Translations under genes and position numbers: made by a program
In this document: piece after piece, positions 37,307-45,815 of the stretch
Position numbering within the stretch: the first letter of the stretch is position 1
How the letters are laid out: each line of letters opens with the position of its first letter
Notes under the pieces: generated by a model
The model's database searches: none
Told to the model about the DNA's origin: nothing
The model's input: only the letters and a program-made list of their open reading frames with translations
DNA from: Ktedonobacter sp. SOSP1-85
Lineage (GTDB): Bacteria; Chloroflexota; Ktedonobacteria; Ktedonobacterales; Ktedonobacteraceae
DNA length: 64,000 bases
Reading direction: 5' to 3'
Assembly (NCBI RefSeq): GCF_016587415.1
Contig: NZ_BNJI01000001.1
Location: 124,001-188,000, forward strand

Positions 37307-37455
37307 TCGCCTCTCCCTTTTAACCTTGGATGTTTTTTATCTTCGATTGATGAGTCAGTTGACATACATTGGATCCGAGGCAACCTGAGCTTCCGCCTCT
37401 ATCTTGTAGAGGCAGAAGCCACGCGTTCTGCTTCAGAAGTCTTCTCTCTCTGGCC

Positions 37456-38094
37456 CTATTCATTCCATGGTGACTGGAGGACGTAGTCACAGAAGTTTGG
37501 TCGCTTGTAGCCTGGAAGGAAGCGTTCGCATACATCCGACTTGATGTTGCCAAAGGTCGTCTCTGGTTTATGTGCGAAGCCCTCAAGGAAGGCATGCAGG
37601 ATCTTGTGTTTAAAGCCATCGCGTGGGAACGCTGCTACGACCTGCCCACGAACCTCTTCGGCAAGATCCTCATAGCCTTCTCCTATGACATCGAGGCCAA
37701 CGCCAGCATTGACCAGAGCCACAACAGGTTCTTTATATTGCGCAATGCCAATCGTTGTATGGAATGCAATCGCATCCCAAACCAGTTGAATTGAGGCGTG
37801 AGGAATGCCATGACTGGTAAGAAAATCACGGGCGGCATTGGCTCCATCGACCTCGAAGCGTTTGTCCTGGCTGCGGTACTTCTCTGTTAGCCCGAGATCA
37901 TGGAAGAGTGCGCTAATGTAGAGCAATTCAGGATCATAGCGCAAGCCTGCCTGGTGCCCCTGCAGGGCTCCGAAGAGGTAGACGCGATGTGAATGGTTCC
38001 AAAGCAGTGAGGTCCCATGTTCGCGCAGGAGTTCTGCGGCTTCGTTGGCCAGGGAACTATCAGGAATGGCAATACCAGCAATATTTTTCGGCAT
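37456..38094 (-). CDS. HD-domain phosphohydrolase
   Basis: 212 residues with an HD metal-dependent hydrolase core: first His in WNHSHRVYLFG, the HD pair in ISALFHDLGLT, and a later Asp in the helix VVALVNAGVGLDVIGE. It is of the family of small HD hydrolases with unknown nucleotide or cyanamide-like substrate (cyanamide hydratase DDI2/3 and relatives share this outline); substrate not provable. Intact. AAGGAG 10 nt before the ATG. The 262-bp region upstream is shared with the TfdB-like gene. A truncated sister lies at 51842-52051. Confidence 0.85.
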   Translation of the reverse strand: MPKNIAGIAIPDSSLANEAAELLREHGTSLLWNHSHRVYLFGALQGHQAGLRYDPELLYISALFHDLGLTEKYRSQDKRFEVDGANAARDFLTSHGIPHASIQLVWDAIAFHTTIGIAQYKEPVVALVNAGVGLDVIGEGYEDLAEEVRGQVVAAFPRDGFKHKILHAFLEGFAHKPETTFGNIKSDVCERFLPGYKRPNFCDYVLQSPWNE

Positions 38095-38142
38095 CGTATA
38101 AGACTCCTTATGTGATTCGGAAACACTCTACAATACAGGTGC

Positions 38143-38404
38143 TCCTTATTTCAGCTATTGGACATCTAGTCAGGGGCAACGCAGCTAAAGAGTAATGACC
38201 ACAGAACCCTTGCAAAGGTGTCAACACCATTTCATTGTAGCGGTAGATCACGTTGCTGTCATTTGTTTGCTAATACATCAGAACAACATGTGTTTCTGTC
38301 CCTTGTTGTAGCTCCTTCAAGGGAAACATGGACATAGTATAATCATCTTCTTCTATCCTTACCAGGGGCAAATCATGTGTATATGAGGACGAATCTCGCC
38401 AGGA
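38143..38404 (-). repeat. 262-bp duplicated upstream region, copy B
   Basis: Reverse-complement copy of 24688-24950, differing by scattered substitutions (mostly around the centre) and lying upstream of the HD gene at 38094. Both copies keep the same orientation toward the downstream gene. Confidence 0.8.
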
Positions 38405-38413
38405 CTCAGGGAA

Positions 38414-38655
38414 CGGATCTGTCAGAACTCAGAACACAGTCAGAGAATGGATGAAAGGTTTCCTCACTTTTCCTCTCAAACAGCGCTCATATACTTGTGT
38501 TTTCCCCACCAGTTGCTCGTTTTGCAAGAGGCATTCCCCACTTTCTGGGGACATTTCTCGCTGTGTCCTGAGTTCTGACAGATCCCTGTTTTAGAGGAAA
38601 AGTGGGGAAACCCTTCATCCATTCTCTGACTGTGTTCTGAGTTCTGACAGATCCG
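38414..38655. repeat. 242-bp palindromic element (MITE-like)
   Basis: About 70-bp inverted arms, nearly identical, starting CGGATCTGTCAGAACTCAG, around a 100-bp centre. The motif TGAGTTCTGACAGATCC occurs once more inside the centre. No ORF. Borders: 38414 and 38655. Folding into one large hairpin is expected if transcribed. Confidence 0.8.
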
Positions 38656-38904
38656 AAGAGAAACCAACAATCGGAATAGTGTAGGGAAATGCACAGTCAT
38701 TTTGTGCCTGAACTATTCTACCATAAGGGCGAGGAGTCAGATGCAGAGGTCAAGCTACCCATGGGCGGCTTAACGAGATGACGCAAGCAACCAGATAGGA
38801 AGAGGTCTCTGTCTTTCATGACATCCAATCACTGTATTGAGGTTGAACTAGGAAGATTCTAGTCACATCTTTTGAAATGCTTTTAATAAAAAGGAGAAAG
38901 TTCT

Positions 38905-39201
38905 ATGGCTGATACCGTTGGTGCTAGTAGTGCAGCAATGCAAGCTGCTGAAGCCAATTTTAAGAATCGCGTGCAGGAATTTGAGACGGCTACACAAAAT
39001 ATCAGGAATGCCGTGAATGAGTTGGCAAGCACATGGAAAGGGAATGGCTACCAGTCTTTCATGAGCGCGATGGGCAAGTGGGATACGGACATGAGTAATG
39101 TTGGTCAGGATTTACAGCATCTGAGTGATGCTGTACGCCAGGCTGACAGCGGTTTTCAGGATCTTGATGCTGGCATCGCCCGGTCTTTTGCCGGCTTCTA
39201 A
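38905..39201 (+). CDS. WXG100-family protein (EsxA-like)
   Basis: 98 residues. A helix-turn-helix hairpin typical of type VII secreted WXG100 proteins; the hallmark W44-K45-G46 lies in the turn (ASTWKGNGYQSF). Predicted small and secreted, acting as a substrate or chaperone-like partner of the EccC ATPase. AAAAAGGAG lies 8 nt before the ATG. The C-terminus lacks an obvious YxxxD/E secretion motif. The second small gene starts 119 bp downstream across a 48-bp palindrome. Confidence 0.9.
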   Translation: MADTVGASSAAMQAAEANFKNRVQEFETATQNIRNAVNELASTWKGNGYQSFMSAMGKWDTDMSNVGQDLQHLSDAVRQADSGFQDLDAGIARSFAGF

Positions 39202-39228
39202 TAGAGCAGTACCAACCTTACTTTCGGC

Positions 39229-39276
39229 TGCGTCTATTTAGGGAGGATTTCGCGAAATCCTCCCTAAATAGACGCA
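39229..39276. terminator. Perfect 48-bp palindrome between the two small ESX genes
   Basis: Arms of 24 bp (TGCGTCTATTTAGGGAGGAT, then TTCG, and complement) with no unpaired loop. It could be a terminator or attenuator between the esxA-like gene and the next, letting the first be made in higher amount. No T-run follows. Confidence 0.75.
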
Positions 39277-39320
39277 ATATATATTGCCCTATGCGAGAGA
39301 GATAAAGGAAAAATAATAAA

Positions 39321-39644
39321 ATGGCTGATAAAGTTTCCAAAACAAGCAATGAGCCTTTCCTGAGCCAGGCACAGCAGCATCGCAATCTGGCTGATCATAC
39401 ACGCCAGATGCTCAGCCAGTATTTGGTGCATCATAACAATTTTATCGAAGAAATTCAATCTTCCCATATGGCATCCGGGCTTCAACCGTATCTGGATTGG
39501 TGGGAGTCATTTCACACCTCATTACTCAATCATGCTGATTTACATGAACAGATGGCCGCTCACCTGGAGGATACCGTTAGCGGCTTCGATGAGGTCGACA
39601 ACAATACCGCTCAAACATTTAATACCGAAACGGGCCCTTCTTAG
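39321..39644 (+). CDS. WXG100-like small protein, divergent
   Basis: 107 residues, two helices with a WESF-type turn: HMASGLQPYLDWWESFHTSL carries W60-W61 but no strict WXG. The second helix DLHEQMAAHLEDTVSGFDEV is amphipathic. AAAGGA lies upstream. Together with the preceding gene it resembles the EsxA/EsxB pair, and the two may heterodimerise; that is inference. It has no signal peptide. Confidence 0.7.
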   Translation: MADKVSKTSNEPFLSQAQQHRNLADHTRQMLSQYLVHHNNFIEEIQSSHMASGLQPYLDWWESFHTSLLNHADLHEQMAAHLEDTVSGFDEVDNNTAQTFNTETGPS

Positions 39645-39754
39645 TCAGCAGCCTGCAGACACTTCAGAAAGAGGTTTCCATAGAAGCGAAAACCTCTGTA
39701 GAAGAGGTTTGGAAATAAATAAAATGGGTTAATGGCATAAAAAGGTAAATTCTC

Positions 39755-40765
39755 ATGACAACAATTGAACATGCAAAACACGAACTTGAGTCTATAAACC
39801 TTCCCAATGCTGAGATTTTTCGGGAGCTGGCGTCTCATCTCCAGAACTGGGCCAGCCAACACGAGGAATATCTGCGACTCCTGGATACGGGCCACGGTAA
39901 TCTCAAAGATTCGTGGGAGGGAGACGGTGCTCAGGCGTATACTCTCCTCCACACGCGTAGCCAAGAAGCTGGGAACGCACATCTAGAGCATTTCCAGGAG
40001 GCTACCCAGGCGCTTACTAAGACAGCGACGCTGGTGGAGGATGCCCATGAGAAAAAGAGCAACGCCTGGAAGTGGATATTAGGACTTGGTCTCGCCGCCG
40101 TCATTACTGCTGGTATAGCTCTTTTTGGGATACCAGCGGTGATAGCCGGTGTGATGGAGGCCATTACCGCAGCTACAACTTTCTTCTCCAACATTTTTGG
40201 AAAACTGGCAGTATGGGCACTCGGGGGAATAATAGCATGGATGGGGGGGACAAAGCCGAAGCCTATTCCGATTCCTCCGCCTATTCCGATTCCTCTGCCT
40301 ATTCCGACTCCTCAGGCGATACCTGTCAGTACTGGCTCTCTGGCAAACACCGGAAATTTCCTTACAGGTGCGCTGGATCACATTTTTTTTGGAGATGTGA
40401 AGACAAGAAAGGGAAAATCGATCTTTGGTGGTTTCCATTATGCGGCCGCCAACGCTCTTGGTAAGATAGTTAAGGTAATCAGTACGAACCCAGATGGAGT
40501 TTTTACTGCGCAAGTTAACGGTCCAGGAGGATTGCCAAAAAATGGGAATGGCGGTATATCCACCTTTTTCCCTACATCTATGGGTCCCCAGGACGTAGTA
40601 GATGCCATCAATACTGCATACAGTAATGCATATCCGAGTGGGTTTGTTGCAGGATCTAAAAATACATACGAATATACATTCACGAGTGGTCCCTATACAG
40701 GTATGGTCATAGACATGTATATAAACGCAGCGGGTAAGATCATTAGTGCCTTCCCCGTAAGATAA
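39755..40765 (+). CDS. Type VII-type toxin: WXG/LXG-like head, membrane segment, proline-rich linker, EndoU nuclease
   Basis: 336 residues. An N-terminal helical secretion-type domain (about 1-105) with S53-W54-E55-G56; hydrophobic segments at about 107-133 and 150-163; a proline-rich linker (KPKPIPIPPPIPIPLPIP) at about 167-190; and a C-terminal EndoU RNase-type domain. In it, His209 (ALDHIFFGD) and His228 (FGGFHYAA) match the two catalytic histidines of bacterial EndoU toxins, followed by STFFP and ending IISAFPV. EndoU toxins cut RNA of target cells. The next gene probably encodes the immunity protein. AAAGG lies before the ATG. Confidence 0.85.
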   Translation: MTTIEHAKHELESINLPNAEIFRELASHLQNWASQHEEYLRLLDTGHGNLKDSWEGDGAQAYTLLHTRSQEAGNAHLEHFQEATQALTKTATLVEDAHEKKSNAWKWILGLGLAAVITAGIALFGIPAVIAGVMEAITAATTFFSNIFGKLAVWALGGIIAWMGGTKPKPIPIPPPIPIPLPIPTPQAIPVSTGSLANTGNFLTGALDHIFFGDVKTRKGKSIFGGFHYAAANALGKIVKVISTNPDGVFTAQVNGPGGLPKNGNGGISTFFPTSMGPQDVVDAINTAYSNAYPSGFVAGSKNTYEYTFTSGPYTGMVIDMYINAAGKIISAFPVR

Positions 40766-40873
40766 ATGGAGCAGAGAAAAGGAAGAGGTGCTCACAGCCA
40801 GTGGCAGAAAAATATATAATGGTCTGCGAAAGCAAGTAGAAGCCTTGCTCACCAAAGCTAAAGGAGTAATTAC

Positions 40874-41224
40874 ATGAAATACGAGTATCATTTTGAAAGT
40901 ACCCCGAATGGTTCGCTTGTTATGCAACTCCCAGCGGAGATCTCTCTGGTAACAACCTTCCTGTTCAGCGATGTCCAATGGTCAAATGGAGAGCATTATC
41001 TCTCACGTATAGATCCAGTGTTAGAGGGGAAAATCCCTGAATGGACAGAAACTGGCAATGTCTGTGAACTGGAGATCCGGCCAGATTTTACGACGATCCT
41101 GGATATTCTGGCTGAGGATGATGATCCAGAGAGCGAGTGTGTTATAGAAACCAGTGAACTACGAGAGCTGATCGTCATCTGGATGGACGCCACGAAACCC
41201 CTCGTGACTCCTCAGAACTCCTAG
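40874..41224 (+). CDS. Putative immunity protein for the EndoU toxin
   Basis: 116 residues, acidic (AEDDDPESECVIETSELREL), without signal peptide or membrane segment, directly after the toxin gene on the same strand (108-bp gap) with AAAGGAG before its ATG. Position, size and charge suit an immunity protein neutralising the basic nuclease domain in the producer cell. I do not recognise a named Imm family. Confidence 0.6.
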   Translation: MKYEYHFESTPNGSLVMQLPAEISLVTTFLFSDVQWSNGEHYLSRIDPVLEGKIPEWTETGNVCELEIRPDFTTILDILAEDDDPESECVIETSELRELIVIWMDATKPLVTPQNS

Positions 41225-41363
41225 AAAAGTGGCCAATTGTCAGATCATTTGTCTCAGAGCTACTTTTGATAGCAGTACCTCCTTTCGTGTCGGCTATATC
41301 TCTTCAGAGTGGTTTTTGCAAAATGGTCTCTGAAGAGATGTTTATCAACATTTTTAGAGAACA

Positions 41364-41738
41364 ATGCCAAAAAAAAGAGTGCTGGCCTCGACTGTGCTGG
41401 CAACAGTCCAGGGACCAGGAAAAACGCTGGATTTGGAATTACCAGGCGATGTTCCTGTGAGTGAGCTTCTGCCTTTGCTTCTGGAACTTTGCAGTTCCCC
41501 GGGATCGCCTTCTCAAAAGGAGCTTCAGTCTCCCTTTCATCTGCAAGTGGTAAGAGCACGTGCGCCTCTCGCACCAAATCGAACGCTGATCGAAGCTGAG
41601 GTAGGTGACGGTGCTGTGCTTATCTTGCAGACCTCTACTCCGCCTGAAAACCTTGCACCACGGCCATTGGTGCCCAGATCAGTGCGGCCCACTACAAATG
41701 CTGGTGGCATTGGTGTCACCTGGGAAAGCCTGGAATGA
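41364..41738 (+). CDS. YukD/EsaB-like ubiquitin-fold protein
   Basis: 124 residues with a small beta-grasp (ubiquitin-like) core: VLATVQGPGKTLDLELPGD for strands 1-2, then LLPLLLELC helix and TLIEAEVGDGAVLILQT as the last strand, the pattern of YukD/EsaB and of the EccD N-terminus. The C-terminal 40 residues are Pro-rich. YukD/EsaB is a known small cytosolic part of type VIIb systems. Its stop is 4 bp before the ATPase start, so they are probably translationally linked. The start codon is weakly supported. Confidence 0.8.
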   Translation: MPKKRVLASTVLATVQGPGKTLDLELPGDVPVSELLPLLLELCSSPGSPSQKELQSPFHLQVVRARAPLAPNRTLIEAEVGDGAVLILQTSTPPENLAPRPLVPRSVRPTTNAGGIGVTWESLE

Positions 41739-41742
41739 CTTC

Positions 41743-44700
41743 ATGGAAACAACATTTTACCGACCCGCCCGTTCTTACCCTCCGGTTTTGCCTGTCAATG
41801 ATGTGATCATTGACGCACCACCGGTACTGCAACCAACTCAGAAAGGGGCAGTTGCTTGGTTACAGCTTGTGTTGCCCGCTGTTGGAGGTCTGGGTTCGTT
41901 GCTCTTTGTGCTTGCCTATCGTGAAAATCTCGTGCTCATCATTGGTGGCATCACTATGGCGGTGTGTAGCGTTGGAGGAGGCATCACTATGGGTGTGGTA
42001 CAGCGGCACTCCCAGAAAAAGCTCCGCCAACGAGAACAGAAGCTCTACCTGGATTATCTGGCGCACTCTCGCGTTCGTTTGAAATCGCTAGCAGAAAAAC
42101 AGCGCGAAGTCGGCAAACGCCTGTATCCTGACTATAAAGCTCTGGCTGCCTTACTGGAGCGACATACTTATCTCTGGGAACGCCGCCCAACTGATGGCGA
42201 TTTCCTGACGGTTCGGATTGGACTGGGGCCTGTTCCACTCTCTTGCCGCGTGAGTCTGGATCTGAGCACCGATAGGACGGTGCAGTATCTTCCAGAGCTT
42301 CGTTCACAGGCAGAAGCTCTGGTGGCTAAGTGGAATTACCTCAAGGATATGCCCGCTCTTATCTCCCTCCGCTCGACCGGTGTACTTGCGATTCATGGGA
42401 GGCGTTCAGATACCAGAGCCCTGGCTCGCGCTTTACTCTGTCAGGTTGTGGCTTTTCAATCCCCCGAAGATGTACGCTGTATGGCGTATTTTCCCGCAGA
42501 GAGTACCTCTGAGTGGTCGTGGCTCAAATGGTTACCACATGTACGTCGCCTGCGCCAGGTGAAAGTTGACGGGGAACACACTCCCGATCATCTTTGTATG
42601 ATCGCTCATACTCTTGAGGATGTCAACCATCTCTTGCTCGATCAGATCAAACCTGAACTAGATCGCCGGCGCAGACTCAGCGAAAATCAGCAAAACGCGC
42701 AGCGAGATACTACTTTGCCTCATCTTTTTGTGCTCCTCGATAACTTTTCTCCTTTTGACGAGTTGGGCCAATTACCTGAACTCAATGCGCTCTTGCGTGA
42801 TGCGGCAAGCTTGGGTGTGACGGTGATCTGCCTGGTCGATAGTCGCAGACAGGAACCCGCCCAGATCCAGGCACGCCTCTCGGTCTCTGCCCTTGGCCTG
42901 GTCGAATATGAAGAGATAAAACTTGGAGGACTGCGCTCCGAAGGGGTAACACCTGATGCTGTTGATCCCAGGCTTTGTGAACGCATCGCACGCTGTATAG
43001 CTCCTTTGTCGCTTGCCGAAGCGGGAGCGCAGCCAGATCTCTCGCAAGATGTCCAGCTTCTCAAGTTAATGAATATCTCTTCTGCTGATACATTAGATGT
43101 CTCGACAACCTGGCTTCCTCGCGAACGAAATGCTTTGCTCAAGGTACCTATAGGAGTGCGTGGAGACGGTGAGCCTCTAATGATCGATGTCAAAGAGGCC
43201 GCGGAAAAAGGTATGGGACCTCATGGACTGATTATTGGCGCTACTGGATCGGGCAAAAGTGAATTGTTACGCACGATCATTGTGAGTCTGGCGGCTACAC
43301 ATGATCCACAGACAGTAAACTTCGTTTTGATTGATTTTAAGGGCGGAGCCTCCTTCGCTGATTTTGGGGCTTTGCCGCACGTGGCAGGTATCATCACCAA
43401 TCTTCAGGATGACACTTCACTTGTGGATCGTGTCTATTACGCACTGCTTGGCGAACAACAACGCCGTCAACGTATGCTGCACGACGCTGGCAATCTCGAC
43501 AATATTAAGCAATACCAGACAAAATGGCAGATGAATCCTGAGATGGAGCCTATGCCTCACTTATTGATCATCGCCGATGAATTTGCTGAATTAATGACGC
43601 ATCGGCCGGAATTTCTGGAGTTGTTTATCACCTTGGGGCGTGTTGGGCGTAGCCTGGGTTTACATCTCTTATTCGCTACGCAGCGTCTTGAAGAGGGACG
43701 TATTCGCGGTCTAGAGGGACATTTGCGTTATCGTATCTGCTTGCGTACTTTTAGCGCGGCTGAAAGTGTGTCGGTTCTGGGTACACCTGACGCCTATTAC
43801 CTCCCCTCTGCTCCTGGCGTTGGATATTTCAAGGTGGATACCGATACCTATCATTTGTTTAAAACCGCGTTGGTCTCGATACCCTTTGTCTCTGCGCAAG
43901 AGCAGGTTTCTGTACGCTCTAGAATCCGCGAATTTACCCCCGACGGCAAATTAGTGAAGCTACAGACATCAATCCCATCCTCTGTATCGACAGCTAAGTT
44001 AGAGACTGAAGAACCAGGTGACCTGCTTACAGAGATGGATGTCATCATTGAGCGCCTCTCTCGTACATCAATACCACTGTCTCGTCATGTTGTTCACCAG
44101 GTCAGCTTACCACCGCTACCCAAACAATTGCCGCTGAGTACGATTTTGCAACAAAGCCAGAACCAGAATCTGGACGGGCGCCAGTGGCCGAAGCAGTCTC
44201 CTTTTGGAACGCTTTGTGTTCCGCTGGGTCTGCTGGATATGCCACTGCAACAGGCTCAAGAGCCGCTCATACTAGATTTTTCTGGTTCGGGTGGTCATCT
44301 CGCGCTGGTTGGAGCGCCCCAGGCAGGCAAGAGTACGTTCCTGCGTACGCTTGTGACCTCTCTGATGCTCACGCATTCTCCTCGCGATGTCCAGATCTAT
44401 GGTATTGATATGGGGGGTGGCCTTTTACGCATCTTTGAGCAAGCGCCTCATGTCGGGGCTGTGTGCGGCAAGTCTGACCGTGATAAACTGCGCCGCATGG
44501 TGCGCCAGATGCGCAAGGTGATCGAGGATCGTGAATATCTCTTCCGCGAGCAGGGGATCGACAGTATGGCAACGTTCCGTACACGTCGTCAAGCTGGCGA
44601 GTTGGCGGACTTCCCCTTTGGCGATGTCTTTCTCATCATCGATAATTTTGCCCTGTTTGCGCAAGAATTTGACCAGTTGGAGGCTGAGATTGCCGAGTTG

Positions 44701-45813
44701 GTGGCGAGCGGCTTGACCTATGGGGTTCATGTGGTGATCGCTGCCAACCGCTGGGTTGAGATTCGTACCAAGCTACGCGACAATATTGGCGCGCGGCTGG
44801 AATTGCGCTTGAATGATCCAGTCGATTCAGAATTTGGGAAAGCGGTTGCCTCCCTGGTACCGATCGGCGTGCCCGGACGTGGTGTGAATAAAGACAAGCT
44901 TCAATTTCAGATTGCACTGCCTCTCGCTGATTTCTACCCGGATGAAGAGTTTCCTCCTGTCCAGCAGGCTCTCTCCACCTTTATTCAACGCACGCGACAG
45001 CACTGGAACGGCCCGGCCGCCCCTCCTGTGCGCCTGCTCCCCACGCTCGTGCGCTGGGAAGATCTTCCCTCACCCGCTACAGCAGAGAATCTCCCGGCTG
45101 GTATCCCTCTGGGATTGGAAGAACTGCGTCTTGATCCGATCTTCATTGATGTCATCTCCGCAGGACCACACTTTCTCATCCTGGGCGATTCCGAAAGTGG
45201 GAAGACCACGCTGCTACGTGCCTGGATGCGTGGCATTGAGCAACGCTACCAGAAAGAAGAGGCATCCTTCGCCATTATCGACTACCGGAAAACCCTGGTG
45301 GATTTTGCCGAGAGTCAGCATCTTTTGACGTATGCTTATAACACCCCTACCCTGGCCGCGTGTATCGGCAATCTCAAGGCGAGTCTGGAGAAGCGCGTGG
45401 CGGATGGAGGTGATACACCACTCTCGCGTTTACAGGCGAGCAAACGCTGGACGGGTCGGCACTTCTTCCTGTTTGTCGATGACTACGACTCTCTGGCAAC
45501 GGGAACCAGCACACCTCTCAGCCCACTGGTTGACTACCTGAGCGCAGGACGTGATATCGGATTTCACGTTGTTCTTGCTCGTCGCGTTGGTGGTGTTGGT
45601 CGCTCATCATTTGAGCCCATGTTACAGCGCCTGCGCGAAATGGGAACGTCGGCCATCATCATGAGTGGCGACTCGCAGGAAGGTCGTCTGATACATAATC
45701 AGGCCGCAACGTTGCAACCTCCGGGTCGTGGCTATCTCGTACAACGCAATCACCCACCGACCCTGGTCCAGATCGCCTTCGCAAAACCGACGTACACAGA
45801 AGAGAAAGAGTAG
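41743..45813 (+). CDS. eccC: EccC/EssC-like FtsK/SpoIIIE ATPase of the type VII-like system
   Basis: 1,356 residues from the ATG at 41743. Two membrane helices near the N-terminus (about 33-82: AVAWLQLVLPAVGGLGSLLF; LIIGGITMAVCSVGG), then three FtsK-type P-loop domains. The Walker A sites are GATGSGKSELL (about 496), GAPQAGKSTFL (about 855) and GDSESGKTTLL (about 1146), with Walker B LLIIADEFAEL, FLIIDNFALF and FLFVDDYDSL. Family EccC motors pump WXG100 substrates across the membrane; the middle of ATPase 1 is the only clearly complete enzyme, which fits the rule that ATPase 1 is the active one. No N-terminal FHA domains, unlike Firmicute EssC. The ORF opens 138 nt earlier but overlaps the YukD gene. 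Confidence 0.93.
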   Translation: METTFYRPARSYPPVLPVNDVIIDAPPVLQPTQKGAVAWLQLVLPAVGGLGSLLFVLAYRENLVLIIGGITMAVCSVGGGITMGVVQRHSQKKLRQREQKLYLDYLAHSRVRLKSLAEKQREVGKRLYPDYKALAALLERHTYLWERRPTDGDFLTVRIGLGPVPLSCRVSLDLSTDRTVQYLPELRSQAEALVAKWNYLKDMPALISLRSTGVLAIHGRRSDTRALARALLCQVVAFQSPEDVRCMAYFPAESTSEWSWLKWLPHVRRLRQVKVDGEHTPDHLCMIAHTLEDVNHLLLDQIKPELDRRRRLSENQQNAQRDTTLPHLFVLLDNFSPFDELGQLPELNALLRDAASLGVTVICLVDSRRQEPAQIQARLSVSALGLVEYEEIKLGGLRSEGVTPDAVDPRLCERIARCIAPLSLAEAGAQPDLSQDVQLLKLMNISSADTLDVSTTWLPRERNALLKVPIGVRGDGEPLMIDVKEAAEKGMGPHGLIIGATGSGKSELLRTIIVSLAATHDPQTVNFVLIDFKGGASFADFGALPHVAGIITNLQDDTSLVDRVYYALLGEQQRRQRMLHDAGNLDNIKQYQTKWQMNPEMEPMPHLLIIADEFAELMTHRPEFLELFITLGRVGRSLGLHLLFATQRLEEGRIRGLEGHLRYRICLRTFSAAESVSVLGTPDAYYLPSAPGVGYFKVDTDTYHLFKTALVSIPFVSAQEQVSVRSRIREFTPDGKLVKLQTSIPSSVSTAKLETEEPGDLLTEMDVIIERLSRTSIPLSRHVVHQVSLPPLPKQLPLSTILQQSQNQNLDGRQWPKQSPFGTLCVPLGLLDMPLQQAQEPLILDFSGSGGHLALVGAPQAGKSTFLRTLVTSLMLTHSPRDVQIYGIDMGGGLLRIFEQAPHVGAVCGKSDRDKLRRMVRQMRKVIEDREYLFREQGIDSMATFRTRRQAGELADFPFGDVFLIIDNFALFAQEFDQLEAEIAELVASGLTYGVHVVIAANRWVEIRTKLRDNIGARLELRLNDPVDSEFGKAVASLVPIGVPGRGVNKDKLQFQIALPLADFYPDEEFPPVQQALSTFIQRTRQHWNGPAAPPVRLLPTLVRWEDLPSPATAENLPAGIPLGLEELRLDPIFIDVISAGPHFLILGDSESGKTTLLRAWMRGIEQRYQKEEASFAIIDYRKTLVDFAESQHLLTYAYNTPTLAACIGNLKASLEKRVADGGDTPLSRLQASKRWTGRHFFLFVDDYDSLATGTSTPLSPLVDYLSAGRDIGFHVVLARRVGGVGRSSFEPMLQRLREMGTSAIIMSGDSQEGRLIHNQAATLQPPGRGYLVQRNHPPTLVQIAFAKPTYTEEKE

Positions 45814-45815
45814 AT

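Noticed and set aside
38414..38655. Possible CRISPR repeat
   Set aside because: One inverted pair plus a single internal copy; no regular spacing or spacers.
40079..40978. 299-residue minus-strand open frame
   Set aside because: Antisense to the EndoU toxin gene; Arg/Asn-rich translation from the proline-rich linker.
41605..41742. N-terminal extension of EccC
   Set aside because: It overlaps the YukD gene in another frame and contains no membrane or FHA-like sequence; the ATG at 41743 fits better.
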